NCBI GenBank assembly: GCA_902535565.1
Contig: CACAUH010000029.1
Coordinates: 1-17,188, forward strand
DNA length: 17,188 nt
Reading direction: 5' to 3'
From: an uncultured Bacteroidota bacterium
GTDB taxonomy: Bacteria; Bacteroidota; Bacteroidia; Flavobacteriales; UA16
Of the stretch, positions 7,373 through 14,668 are shown piece by piece. Each line of letters opens with the position of its first letter. The first letter of the stretch is position 1. The translations under genes and the position numbers were made by a program. The notes under the pieces are model-generated. The model was not told the origin of the DNA. It did not search any database and saw nothing but the letters and a program-made list of their open reading frames with translations.

Positions 7373-7873
7373 TTATTCAACAGAACCGGGGCCGTCCTCT
7401 GCCTCTGGAATAGGCCAACCCCGATGCGGTCTGCACTCCCCCTCTCCATTTCGAAGCCAAACAGCATTCTGCAACCCATTGGAAATCATCAACCAAGGAC
7501 AACCCAATGCCAAGTCATACCGCGCCACCTGGTCGGCCACGGACTGGTTCAATGGAACCTGAGGAGCCTTGACTTCGACAGCCAGCACCACGCGACCTTG
7601 ACGGTCAACACAAGCAATGTCAATTCTCCCCTCCACCTGACCGAATCGCACGGGATACTCCAACACCATTCGGGACATGGGCCAACCCGCCGTAACCAAT
7701 GCGGCCACCATGTGCTGCCGAACCCACTCCTCGGGCTCGAGCTTGACCCATTTTTTGCGCACCTCACAACGAACAGACCACTGCCCGTCGCTTTCCCGGA
7801 CATCTGCACTGCAGGCGGGCAACGTCAATTTGGGCCAATTCAAACGCGGGTCTTGATCCGGGATTCGGGACAT
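7373..7873 (-). CDS. Orphan HsdR N-terminal domain protein (PD-(D/E)xK nuclease-like)
   Basis: The product is 166 residues. Residues ~38-145 resemble the N-terminal nuclease domain of type I restriction HsdR subunits (HSDR_N): KKWVKLEPEEWVRQH, then a GRIDIA strand with Asp85, AVEVKAP with Glu100 and Lys102, and the helix QVARYDL followed by WLMISNG. Asp85, Glu100 and Lys102 form a plausible complete PD-(D/E)xK site. There is no helicase or translocase domain, and no HsdM or HsdS gene nearby, so this is not a restriction system. Small stand-alone members are widespread in Bacteroidota with unknown roles. The ATG at 7873 is used; the longer frame overlaps the divergent acyl-CoA synthetase. It is the first gene of the run that includes holA. 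Confidence 0.82.
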   Translation of the reverse strand: MSRIPDQDPRLNWPKLTLPACSADVRESDGQWSVRCEVRKKWVKLEPEEWVRQHMVAALVTAGWPMSRMVLEYPVRFGQVEGRIDIACVDRQGRVVLAVEVKAPQVPLNQSVADQVARYDLALGCPWLMISNGLQNAVWLRNGEGECRPHRGWPIPEAEDGPGSVE

Positions 7874-7928
7874 GCTGCGAAAATGCAACGCACACGCACT
7901 ACATTGGGACACCTTGAAACAGAACCTG
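7874..7928. promoter_or_regulatory. Divergent intergenic region (HsdR-N-like / acyl-CoA synthetase)
   Basis: These 55 nt separate two divergent starts and so should carry promoters in both directions. On the plus strand TACATTGG at 7900-7907 is an imperfect match to the Bacteroidota -7 element TAnnTTTG, with the acyl-CoA synthetase ATG 22 nt downstream. No -33 TTG is at the right distance. I see no good element on the minus strand. The region is inferred from gene layout, not from a strong motif. Confidence 0.35.
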
Positions 7929-9704
7929 ATGGACAACCCCACTCGTCTATTTGATTTCCCGCGCTACCAGCTGTCCAACGGACCTCTGGAGGTCATGATG
8001 ACCATGCCCAATGGCGGCAATCCAATCTCATACTCCACGGCGGAATTCGTTGAAGAAATGGACCGCGTATCGCGCGGACTGATCTCCATGGGCCTAGAAG
8101 CAGGAGACAAAGTCGCACTGATTTCGCACAACAACCGATGCGAATGGAACCTGATGGACCACGGCACCCTTCAAGCTGGGGGAATCGATGTTCCCATCTA
8201 CCCGACGATGACACCCAGCGACTATGTCTACATCCTCAACCACAGCGAGAGTCGCTTCTGCTTTGTAAGCAATGCTGAACTCCATGACAAGGTCCAATCC
8301 ATCATCGATGAAGTCCCCACCTTAGAGGCGGTGTTCACGTTCGAAAAAGTGGACGGCGCGCGCCATTGGAGTGAAGTGGTCGAAGCCGGTCGAAATGAAG
8401 ACGACGGGACACTGAATTCTCGTCGAAACTCGGTCGTCGATACCGACATGGCGACCATCATCTACACATCGGGCACGACGGGCAAACCCAAAGGGGTGAT
8501 GCTCACGCACCGCAACATCGCCCAAAACGCACTGAACGCCGTGCCGCGGCTTCCAGAGCGAGACCCAGGTGCAGAATACCGCGTATTGAGCTTCCTTCCC
8601 GTTTGCCACATTTTCGAGCGGATGTTGCACTATTTATACATGCTGGAAGGCGCCAAGATTCACTTTGGTGAAAGCCTTGAAACCGTCAAAGAAGACCTTG
8701 CAGGCGCCAAACCACACATGTTCACAGCCGTTCCCCGCCTTCTGGAAAAATTCTACGATGGAATCGTGGCCAAAGGGCAAGCGGCAGGCGGCATGAAAAC
8801 GCGCATATTCAATTGGGCAGTCGGCATTGCGTTGCAATGGGAACCCGATGGTCAGAATGGCGGGTTCTACGAGTGGAAACTGGGCATTGCTCGCAAACTT
8901 GTTTTCGACAAAGTCAAAGAAGCATTGGGCCTGACACAAATTATGGCCGTTGCATCTGGCTCTGCTGCGCTCGCCCCGCGACTCGCCCGCTTCTTCAACG
9001 GCGCCGGCATCCCCGTATACGAGGGCTATGGCCTGACCGAAACCTCGCCTGTGGTCTCAGTGAACTCACTGAATTCAGTCGACATGCTAAGGATTGGAAC
9101 CGTGGGCAAGCTCATTGACGACACCGAAGTCAGGATCGCAGAAGACGGTGAAATCCTGGTCAAGGGACACCAGACCATGATCGGATACTACAAAGACGAG
9201 GAAAAAACCAGCGAAGTCCTGAAAGACGGCTGGTTCCAAACTGGTGACATTGGCGTCATCGAAGACGGGTTCCTCCGCATCACCGACCGGAAAAAAGAAA
9301 TGTTCAAGACCTCCGGGGGCAAGTATGTGGCGCCCCAGTTACTGGAGAACGCCATCAAGGCCTCCCGCTTTGTCGAACAAGTCATGGTGATTGGCGAAAG
9401 TAGAAAGCACCCAGCAGCACTGGTTGTGCCAGACATGGTGGTCCTCGAGGAATGGTGCAAGCACAATGGGCGAGAATGTCCAGCTCAAGATGCCGTGCCG
9501 CATGACGAAGAAATCTGTGCGTGCATCCTCAAAGACGTGGAAGGTCTAATGGCACCGTTCAACTCATGGGAAAGAATCAAAAAAATTGAGGTGCTGCCGG
9601 AGCCCTTCACCATCGACGGCGGTGAACTCACCCCCACCCTCAAACTCAAGCGCAAGCCCATCCTCGCCAAATACGGTGACCGGATCGAGGCCATTTACGC
9701 CTGA
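7929..9704 (+). CDS. Long-chain acyl-CoA synthetase (AMP-forming)
   Basis: This 591-residue enzyme would activate long-chain fatty acids to acyl-CoA through an acyl-adenylate. Adenylate-forming motifs are intact: YTSGTTGKPKGVMLTHRN (about 179-196), YGLTETSPVVS (about 366-376), DGWFQTGDIG (about 433-442), TDRKKEMFKTSGGKYVAP (about 451-468), and the C-terminal lysine-rich TPTLKLKRK near 566-574. The overall pattern is the long-chain (FadD/FAA1-like, 'FAA1') type common in Bacteroidota. There is no transmembrane segment; it is probably cytoplasmic or membrane-associated. I chose the ATG at 7929, since the longer frame from 7872 overlaps the divergent gene and adds residues unlike the family. Its TGA shares one base with the ATG of the PAP2 gene (TGATG), so coupling is likely. 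Confidence 0.95.
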   Translation: MDNPTRLFDFPRYQLSNGPLEVMMTMPNGGNPISYSTAEFVEEMDRVSRGLISMGLEAGDKVALISHNNRCEWNLMDHGTLQAGGIDVPIYPTMTPSDYVYILNHSESRFCFVSNAELHDKVQSIIDEVPTLEAVFTFEKVDGARHWSEVVEAGRNEDDGTLNSRRNSVVDTDMATIIYTSGTTGKPKGVMLTHRNIAQNALNAVPRLPERDPGAEYRVLSFLPVCHIFERMLHYLYMLEGAKIHFGESLETVKEDLAGAKPHMFTAVPRLLEKFYDGIVAKGQAAGGMKTRIFNWAVGIALQWEPDGQNGGFYEWKLGIARKLVFDKVKEALGLTQIMAVASGSAALAPRLARFFNGAGIPVYEGYGLTETSPVVSVNSLNSVDMLRIGTVGKLIDDTEVRIAEDGEILVKGHQTMIGYYKDEEKTSEVLKDGWFQTGDIGVIEDGFLRITDRKKEMFKTSGGKYVAPQLLENAIKASRFVEQVMVIGESRKHPAALVVPDMVVLEEWCKHNGRECPAQDAVPHDEEICACILKDVEGLMAPFNSWERIKKIEVLPEPFTIDGGELTPTLKLKRKPILAKYGDRIEAIYA

Positions 9705-10282
9705 TGCTCGACACCTTGCAGGCCTGGGATGAGGCCCTGCTCTTTGCCCTCAATGGACAGCCAAACTGGTTGGGAGGTGCCGCTTGGATTGTCACATCCA
9801 AATGGTCATTTTCCCTCGCCATCCTGTTGGTGCTGATGGGGCTTTACCGCATGGCCGACAGACGCAAAGCATGGATTGGCTTTGCCGCTGCAATCATGAC
9901 GTTCGCCGGAACAGATGCCGTGTCGAGCAGGCTCATGAAACCCGGCTTCGAGCGCCTTCGCCCCAGCCACTGCGAACGCCTTTCCGACCGGCTCAAACTC
10001 CACGCCCTTCAGAACGGCACTTTCTATCGCGGAGGCAAACATGGCTTTGTCTCCTCGCACGCTGCGAACAGCTTTGGTTTGGCCACATTCGCCGTGCTGT
10101 TGTTCGGTGCCCGAACTTGGCGTTGGCTCTGGATTTGGGCCGCCATCGTGAGTTGGTCCAGAATCTATCTCGGCGTTCATTATCCGGGAGACATTCTGTT
10201 TGGAGCGCTTTTTGGGGCTGGTTGGGCCTGCGCCTGTTTTACCCTGATGATCCGAATGTCCCCCACCACCCCATCCACATGA
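9704..10282 (+). CDS. PAP2-family membrane phosphatase
   Basis: This 192-residue membrane protein has about five or six transmembrane segments. It carries all three parts of the PAP2 acid-phosphatase signature: Lys79-x6-Arg86-Pro87 (KPGFERLRP), Ser118-His119 (GFVSSHAANS), and Ser152-Arg153-x5-His159-x3-Asp163 (SRIYLGVHYPGD). Histidines 119 and 159 would be the catalytic residues. The second motif reads SSH, not PSGH, which is common in the undecaprenyl-pyrophosphate-phosphatase-like and lipid phosphatase members I recall. Likely substrates are undecaprenyl pyrophosphate or phosphatidate-type lipids at the outer face of the inner membrane; the sequence does not decide which. It starts within the acyl-CoA synthetase stop and overlaps fluC by four bases. 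Confidence 0.92.
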   Translation: MLDTLQAWDEALLFALNGQPNWLGGAAWIVTSKWSFSLAILLVLMGLYRMADRRKAWIGFAAAIMTFAGTDAVSSRLMKPGFERLRPSHCERLSDRLKLHALQNGTFYRGGKHGFVSSHAANSFGLATFAVLLFGARTWRWLWIWAAIVSWSRIYLGVHYPGDILFGALFGAGWACACFTLMIRMSPTTPST

Positions 10283-10659
10283 ACGCCCTATCCACTGCAC
10301 TGCTCATCGGCATTTTCATCGGCGGAGGAACAGGGTCCGTTCTCCGCCATCTGCTCGGCGTCTGGCTCAACGGAAAACAACTCATCCCCGTTGGAACCCT
10401 CGCCGCCAATTTGCTCGCCACCGTCCTGTTGGCCCTTATCACCCTCAAGGTGGCCCAGCGTTTCCCTGAAGGGCATGTCCTGCCAGCTGCACTGGCCATT
10501 GGCCTCTGCGGTGGATTCAGCACCTTCAGCACCTTCAGCGCCGAAAACCACCGTCTGATCGCCGAAGGCAATTGGTGGTGGGCCGCATTGAACATCGCCA
10601 TCAGTGTCATCGGGTGCATTCTTGTGTTCACACTCGTCGCTGCCACCGTGAGGCGTTAA
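10279..10659 (+). CDS. crcB: Fluoride channel FluC (CrcB)
   Basis: The product is 126 residues with four hydrophobic helices, the size and topology of FluC/CrcB fluoride-exporting channels. Typical signatures are present: GGGTGSVLRHL in helix 1, GTLAANLLATVLLAL with the conserved pore Asn in helix 2, and GLCGGFSTFSTFSAE, the helix-3 break with the phenylalanine 'box' residues. FluC works as an antiparallel dual-topology dimer, and a single gene fits a homodimer. The ATG at 10279 overlaps the PAP2 stop (ATGA). The same frame is open back to 9784, but that part is antisense-free shadow of the PAP2 gene in another frame and not FluC-like. No fluoride riboswitch can precede it, since the upstream bases are coding, so expression presumably follows the operon. 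Confidence 0.95.
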   Translation: MNALSTALLIGIFIGGGTGSVLRHLLGVWLNGKQLIPVGTLAANLLATVLLALITLKVAQRFPEGHVLPAALAIGLCGGFSTFSTFSAENHRLIAEGNWWWAALNIAISVIGCILVFTLVAATVRR

Positions 10660-10681
10660 ATTGACAGCGATTATCTCGACC

Positions 10682-12358
10682 ATGATGCCTCACCTCCCGC
10701 TTAGGTTTCTGTTCATCGGGCTTTGGCTTCTCCCTCTGCAGGCCCCTGCTCAGCAGCGCTCTACTAAAAAAGATGCCCCGCCGCGTCTCATCGTGGCACT
10801 GACGGTCGACCAGATGCGCGCCGATTACCTCACACGGTATGCACACGGATTTGGAAAAGGTGGCTTCTGCCGCTTCACGAAAGAGGGGTTTCAAGGCCTC
10901 GACCACCACTTCAGCTATGCCCCAACCTACACAGGACCAGGACATGCAAGCATCGCAACGGGCACCACACCTGCCGTGCACGGCATCATCGGAAACAACT
11001 GGTATTCAAGGGCTGAAGGAAAAAAAGTCTATTGCGCCGAGGACTCTAAAGCAATGGGTGTGGGCATGGCAGGAAACGACCCGGGACCCAAAGGACAAAT
11101 GTCACCACATCGGATGCAAGCCAGCACCTGGACAGACGAACTGAAACACCACTTCACCCGTCCCGATGGCAGCGCGCCCATTGTCATCGGAGCCAGCATG
11201 AAAGACCGGGGAGCCATACTGCCGGCAGGGCATTCCGCAGACGCTGCCTATTGGCTCAACAAGGGTGACTTCATCACCAGCAACCACTACCTCGAAACCC
11301 TCCCAAAATGGGCGCAAGATTTCAATACATCTAATGCCTTAGAAGATAGATTAAATAAGGGCTGGGAACTCAGAGACCCAGAAGAAACATACACGGGAAG
11401 TTGTATTGATAATAACCCCTATGAAGGAAAGTGGAAAGGGAGCGACCGCCCCACATTCCCCTATGACCTCAAATCGCTCGCTGAGACCAACGGAGGGCAA
11501 GACATCGTCAAGGGTTCTCCCATCGGCAACGCCCTTCTTGTCGATTTTGGGTTGACTGCCATGAAAGCCCACGGAATGGGGCTGGACGACATCCCCGATG
11601 TACTCGCCTTGTCGTTCAGCAGCACAGACTATGTGGGCCATCAGTTTGGCGCCCACGCCATGGAGACCGAAGACACCTATCGGAGACTCGACGACCAATT
11701 GTCGAGGCTGTTCGATGCACTCGATGACTGGGTGGGAAAAGGCCGATGGATGGCCTTTTTGACGGCCGACCACGGAGCAGTCACGGTGCCTGGCCTGGCG
11801 AAAGCAAAAGGACTGCCCGTAGGCTATTGGAACCCCGAACCCATGAAAGCCAGACTGGACACAGCCATGTTTGAGCGCTACGGAAGAAATGATCTGGTGC
11901 TAACCTATGACAACGACCAATTTTTTCTCGACCGGGAGTTAATGAGAAATGAAGGCATCGACGCCGATGAGGTGGCGCGATTCATCGCCGGAGTCGCAGA
12001 GACTGCTCCTGAAGTTCAACGGGCAATCACCGCGGAGGACCTGCGCGTAGGCGCATTTTTCGAAGGTGCAGAAGCCAACATCCTCAGAGGCTGGAACGCA
12101 AAAATGTCTGGGGATGTTGTGGTCATGCTCAAACCGGGCTATTTGGAATACGGCAGGACGGGAACCAGCCATGGCAGCCCATACTCATATGACACCCATG
12201 TTCCATTCCTGATTATGGGACCGGGAATTCAAAAGGGCCAAGCCAGCACACAGCACTCCAATATCCGGGATATTGCCCCCACCTTGTCGGTGCTCTTGGG
12301 GTTCCCAAGACCCAGCGCATGCACTGGCCGCCCCATGGAAGACCTCTTCATAGAATGA
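10682..12358 (+). CDS. PafA-like alkaline phosphatase, exported
   Basis: The product is 558 residues with an N-terminal signal peptide (LRFLFIGLWLLPLQAPAQQ). It belongs to the alkaline phosphatase superfamily branch of PafA, the phosphate-irrepressible periplasmic phosphomonoesterase of Bacteroidota. Predicted zinc ligands and catalytic residues are all visible: Asp43 (VDQMRAD), nucleophile Thr84 (YTGPGHAS), Asn105 (GNNWY), Lys174 and Arg176 (MKDRGA), Asp316 and His320 (TDYVGH), Asp363-His364 (ADHGA) and His497 (TSHGSP). The Lys/Arg pair is the PafA feature that favours monoesters over diesters. I chose the ATG at 10682 (10685 is also possible); an upstream TTG at 10661 is less likely. It begins 22 nt after crcB and overlaps the M61 gene. 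Bases 11321-11440 are unusually AT-rich. Confidence 0.93.
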   Translation: MMPHLPLRFLFIGLWLLPLQAPAQQRSTKKDAPPRLIVALTVDQMRADYLTRYAHGFGKGGFCRFTKEGFQGLDHHFSYAPTYTGPGHASIATGTTPAVHGIIGNNWYSRAEGKKVYCAEDSKAMGVGMAGNDPGPKGQMSPHRMQASTWTDELKHHFTRPDGSAPIVIGASMKDRGAILPAGHSADAAYWLNKGDFITSNHYLETLPKWAQDFNTSNALEDRLNKGWELRDPEETYTGSCIDNNPYEGKWKGSDRPTFPYDLKSLAETNGGQDIVKGSPIGNALLVDFGLTAMKAHGMGLDDIPDVLALSFSSTDYVGHQFGAHAMETEDTYRRLDDQLSRLFDALDDWVGKGRWMAFLTADHGAVTVPGLAKAKGLPVGYWNPEPMKARLDTAMFERYGRNDLVLTYDNDQFFLDRELMRNEGIDADEVARFIAGVAETAPEVQRAITAEDLRVGAFFEGAEANILRGWNAKMSGDVVVMLKPGYLEYGRTGTSHGSPYSYDTHVPFLIMGPGIQKGQASTQHSNIRDIAPTLSVLLGFPRPSACTGRPMEDLFIE

Positions 12359-14022
12359 ACTCCATCCTCCACCGAATCGAACGCAATGGTCGCCACGAAT
12401 TGACCATTACCTCCATATTTCCGGCGGGTACAGACCACATTCAATTGCCCGTATGGAGGCCGGGACGATACGAGAGGGGCGACTTTGCCCAGTACGTCCG
12501 CGGCATGACCCAGCGCACAGTCGAAGGGTGGTCAAGGCTTGAGCAGACAGAACTGCACCACTGGAAAGCGCTCTGTTGCGAAGGCCCCTTAGAGGTCCGG
12601 TTCCACTTCACCGCTGCCCAACTGAACGCCGGCAGCACTTGGGCAGATGACCACTTGCTCTACGTCAACCCTGTTAACTGTCTCCCATACCACCGGGACC
12701 TCTCTGAAGTCCCTGTAGACATCCACTTGCCGGACATCCCCTCCGATTGGAAAATCGCCACGGCACTGCCAAACAACGCGGATGAGAAAGGGGTTCATCT
12801 GAAAGCGCGGGGAACACAAGAGCTGATGGACAGCCCATGGATTGCCGCGCCGGTAAACGACCTGTGGCACACCAAGTACAAGGCAGCCGGACATACATTT
12901 TACATTCATGTCTGGGGGCACCGCCATTACGACGATGCCGCATTCGTCGAAGCGCACCAGAAATTCACAGAGGCGCAAATGGCTGCCTTCAGATGGTTGC
13001 CCGTTCCAGAGTACCATTTTCTCTATCTATTCCCTGACTTCCAAGCAAGACACGGCGTAGAGCACGAGGCCTCGACCGTCATCGCTTGGGGACCGGCAAA
13101 TGGCCTTTTCCATGAAAACGACGGGCCTTCAGCAGGCCTTGCAGAAGTGATCGACATCGCCAGCCACGAGCTCGTGCACACATGGAACGTCAAGCGAATG
13201 CGTCCGACCGAATGGATGCCATATGACTTCTCCAAAGCCAGTCCAAGCCGGATGGGCTATATCGCAGAGGGCGTCACAACCTACCTCGGAGACCTGTTCC
13301 TGCTCGAAGCTGGCGTAATCGACACTGCGGGCTGGCTCACGCGGTTCGAAAAACTCCTCACACGCCACCTTTGGAATCCAGGAAGACTGGAAACATCTGT
13401 GGCCAACAGCAGCGTTGAAACGTGGGTCGACGGATACAAACCTGGAGTACCACATCGCCGCGGAAACATCTACGTCGAGGGTGCTGTTCTCGCCTTCCTC
13501 TGCGATGTCACACTCAACCGCAACGGCGGTGGTTGGCTAACCGATGCACTCTGCGAATTGACCGGACCCGATCAAGACCGCGCCATGACCGAAGACGTCT
13601 GGTGGTCTACACTGGAGAGAAGGGCTTCAGTGCGCGGACCTGAAGGTGCCGAAGAGATTCGACAACTGCGATCTGACTTCTGCGACGGAACCGAGGACAG
13701 CTGGCCTGAAATCGTCAATGCGCTGATGCACCAGGGAGTAGAAGCCACCCTTGAGCCAAACTCAGATGCACTTGCCCGATGTGGCGCCCTATGCGGGAAA
13801 GGCCGCGAAGGCAGAATCGAAGTCAAAGTCTGCTGGCCAGAAAGCCCGGCCTGGCAGAAGGGCATGCGGCGCGGCGACGTGGTTGAATCTACCGAGGAAA
13901 GGGAGACCGAATTGCACATCACATGGAAGCGAGACACTGTGCATGCGGAACAAACGACACTCTCCTTGCCTTCAGGAACTGATCATTTCGCCAGACCAAG
14001 GTTGTCGGCCTTCCCGGGCTGA
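12355..14022 (+). CDS. M61-family metallopeptidase (glycyl-aminopeptidase-like), no signal peptide
   Basis: The product is 555 residues. An N-terminal beta-rich domain, with LPVWRPGRYERGDFAQYV near residues 28-45, is typical of M61 peptidases. It precedes a zinc-peptidase core with HELVH at 271-275 in SHELVHTWNVKRMRP, and a third ligand Glu305 in YIAEGVTTY. These define an active M61 (glycyl aminopeptidase) enzyme. Many Bacteroidota M61 proteins I recall are secreted and end in a PDZ domain. Here the chain starts directly with MNSILHRIERNG, no signal peptide is visible, and the C-terminal ~80 residues are PDZ-like at best (MRRGDVVES). A cytoplasmic location is inferred. The ATG at 12355 overlaps the phosphatase TGA by four bases, and the frame continuing upstream to 12319 is inside the phosphatase gene. 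Confidence 0.9.
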   Translation: MNSILHRIERNGRHELTITSIFPAGTDHIQLPVWRPGRYERGDFAQYVRGMTQRTVEGWSRLEQTELHHWKALCCEGPLEVRFHFTAAQLNAGSTWADDHLLYVNPVNCLPYHRDLSEVPVDIHLPDIPSDWKIATALPNNADEKGVHLKARGTQELMDSPWIAAPVNDLWHTKYKAAGHTFYIHVWGHRHYDDAAFVEAHQKFTEAQMAAFRWLPVPEYHFLYLFPDFQARHGVEHEASTVIAWGPANGLFHENDGPSAGLAEVIDIASHELVHTWNVKRMRPTEWMPYDFSKASPSRMGYIAEGVTTYLGDLFLLEAGVIDTAGWLTRFEKLLTRHLWNPGRLETSVANSSVETWVDGYKPGVPHRRGNIYVEGAVLAFLCDVTLNRNGGGWLTDALCELTGPDQDRAMTEDVWWSTLERRASVRGPEGAEEIRQLRSDFCDGTEDSWPEIVNALMHQGVEATLEPNSDALARCGALCGKGREGRIEVKVCWPESPAWQKGMRRGDVVESTEERETELHITWKRDTVHAEQTTLSLPSGTDHFARPRLSAFPG

Positions 14023-14074
14023 CCTAGTTTGAAAAAATGAAGCCGGCAACTGCATTTCAACGTCACACACCACC
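14023..14074 (+). other. 52-nt spacer before the DUF4389 gene
   Basis: This short spacer contains TAGTTTG at 14025-14031, one base short of the Bacteroidota -7 element TAnnTTTG, with a TTG 20 nt upstream at 14002-14004. An A-rich run follows. It could hold a weak internal promoter for the DUF4389 gene, but the missing base makes this doubtful. No terminator hairpin is seen. Confidence 0.25.
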
Positions 14075-14668
14075 ATGGACCTGCACCTCACAATAAACAG
14101 ACAGGAATCATACTCTCGCAGCGAACTCCTGCTCCGCTCCTTTTTTGGCATATTCTATATTATGATCCCACACGGGTTCGCCCTGATGTTCGCAGGACTG
14201 TGGAGCGCCGCCCTCCAGTTCCTCACCTTCTGGGTGGTGCTTTTCACGGGGAAATATCCCCGAAACTGGTTCGAAAAGCAGGTGGGCTTTCTCAGCTGGA
14301 ACCTCCGTCTGAACGCCTCCATCCTCAACATGACAGACGGCTATCCCTCCTTTGGGTTCAAAGGGGAGCAGCCCGGCATTCAGCTTCATATACCCTACCG
14401 CGAGGATATCCCCCGTTACGAGGCCATCGTTCGAGGCCTGCTCGGAGGACTGGTTGTGTTCCCCCATGCGCTTCTACTCGGTTTTAGGTTCATGTGGGTC
14501 CTCTTCCTCAACTTTTTAGCTTGGTGGGCCATCCTGTTCACGGGACGGTTTCCGGAGACTTGGTTCATCTGGTGCGAGGAACAACTTCGGTGGAGCACGC
14601 GAGTTAATGCCTATTTGATGTACATGACCGAAGACTACCCACCCTTCACCGGACGGGCAACCGCCTAA
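14075..14668 (+). CDS. DUF4389 membrane protein with internal duplication
   Basis: The product is 197 residues, an integral membrane protein of unknown function in the DUF4389 family. The family pattern, a hydrophobic hairpin then FTG(K/R)(Y/F)P, a tryptophan-rich helix, RLNA or RVNAY, and a YPxF ending, occurs twice. The first copy (about 16-93) has LFTGKYP, NLRLNAS and DGYPSF. The second (about 112-192) has LFTGRFP, STRVNAY and EDYPPF. Four transmembrane segments are likely, two per copy. The start ATG at 14075 directly precedes the first copy. It is the last plus-strand gene of the run and its stop codon abuts the stop of the convergent DUF4159 gene. No role in transport or signalling can be assigned from sequence. 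Confidence 0.85.
   Translation: MDLHLTINRQESYSRSELLLRSFFGIFYIMIPHGFALMFAGLWSAALQFLTFWVVLFTGKYPRNWFEKQVGFLSWNLRLNASILNMTDGYPSFGFKGEQPGIQLHIPYREDIPRYEAIVRGLLGGLVVFPHALLLGFRFMWVLFLNFLAWWAILFTGRFPETWFIWCEEQLRWSTRVNAYLMYMTEDYPPFTGRATA

Noticed and set aside
7373..7873. A possible type I restriction-modification locus
   Set aside because: Only an isolated HsdR-N-like domain is present; there is no helicase domain, methylase or specificity subunit anywhere in the window.
9784..10278. Upstream extension of the FluC frame to a 291-residue protein
   Set aside because: This part overlaps the PAP2 gene in another frame and is Arg/His-rich and unlike FluC; FluC homology starts at the ATG at 10279, with a normal length of 126.
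14025..14031. TAGTTTG as a firm promoter for the DUF4389 gene
   Set aside because: It lacks one of the two spacer bases of TAnnTTTG; kept only as a remark on the spacer.
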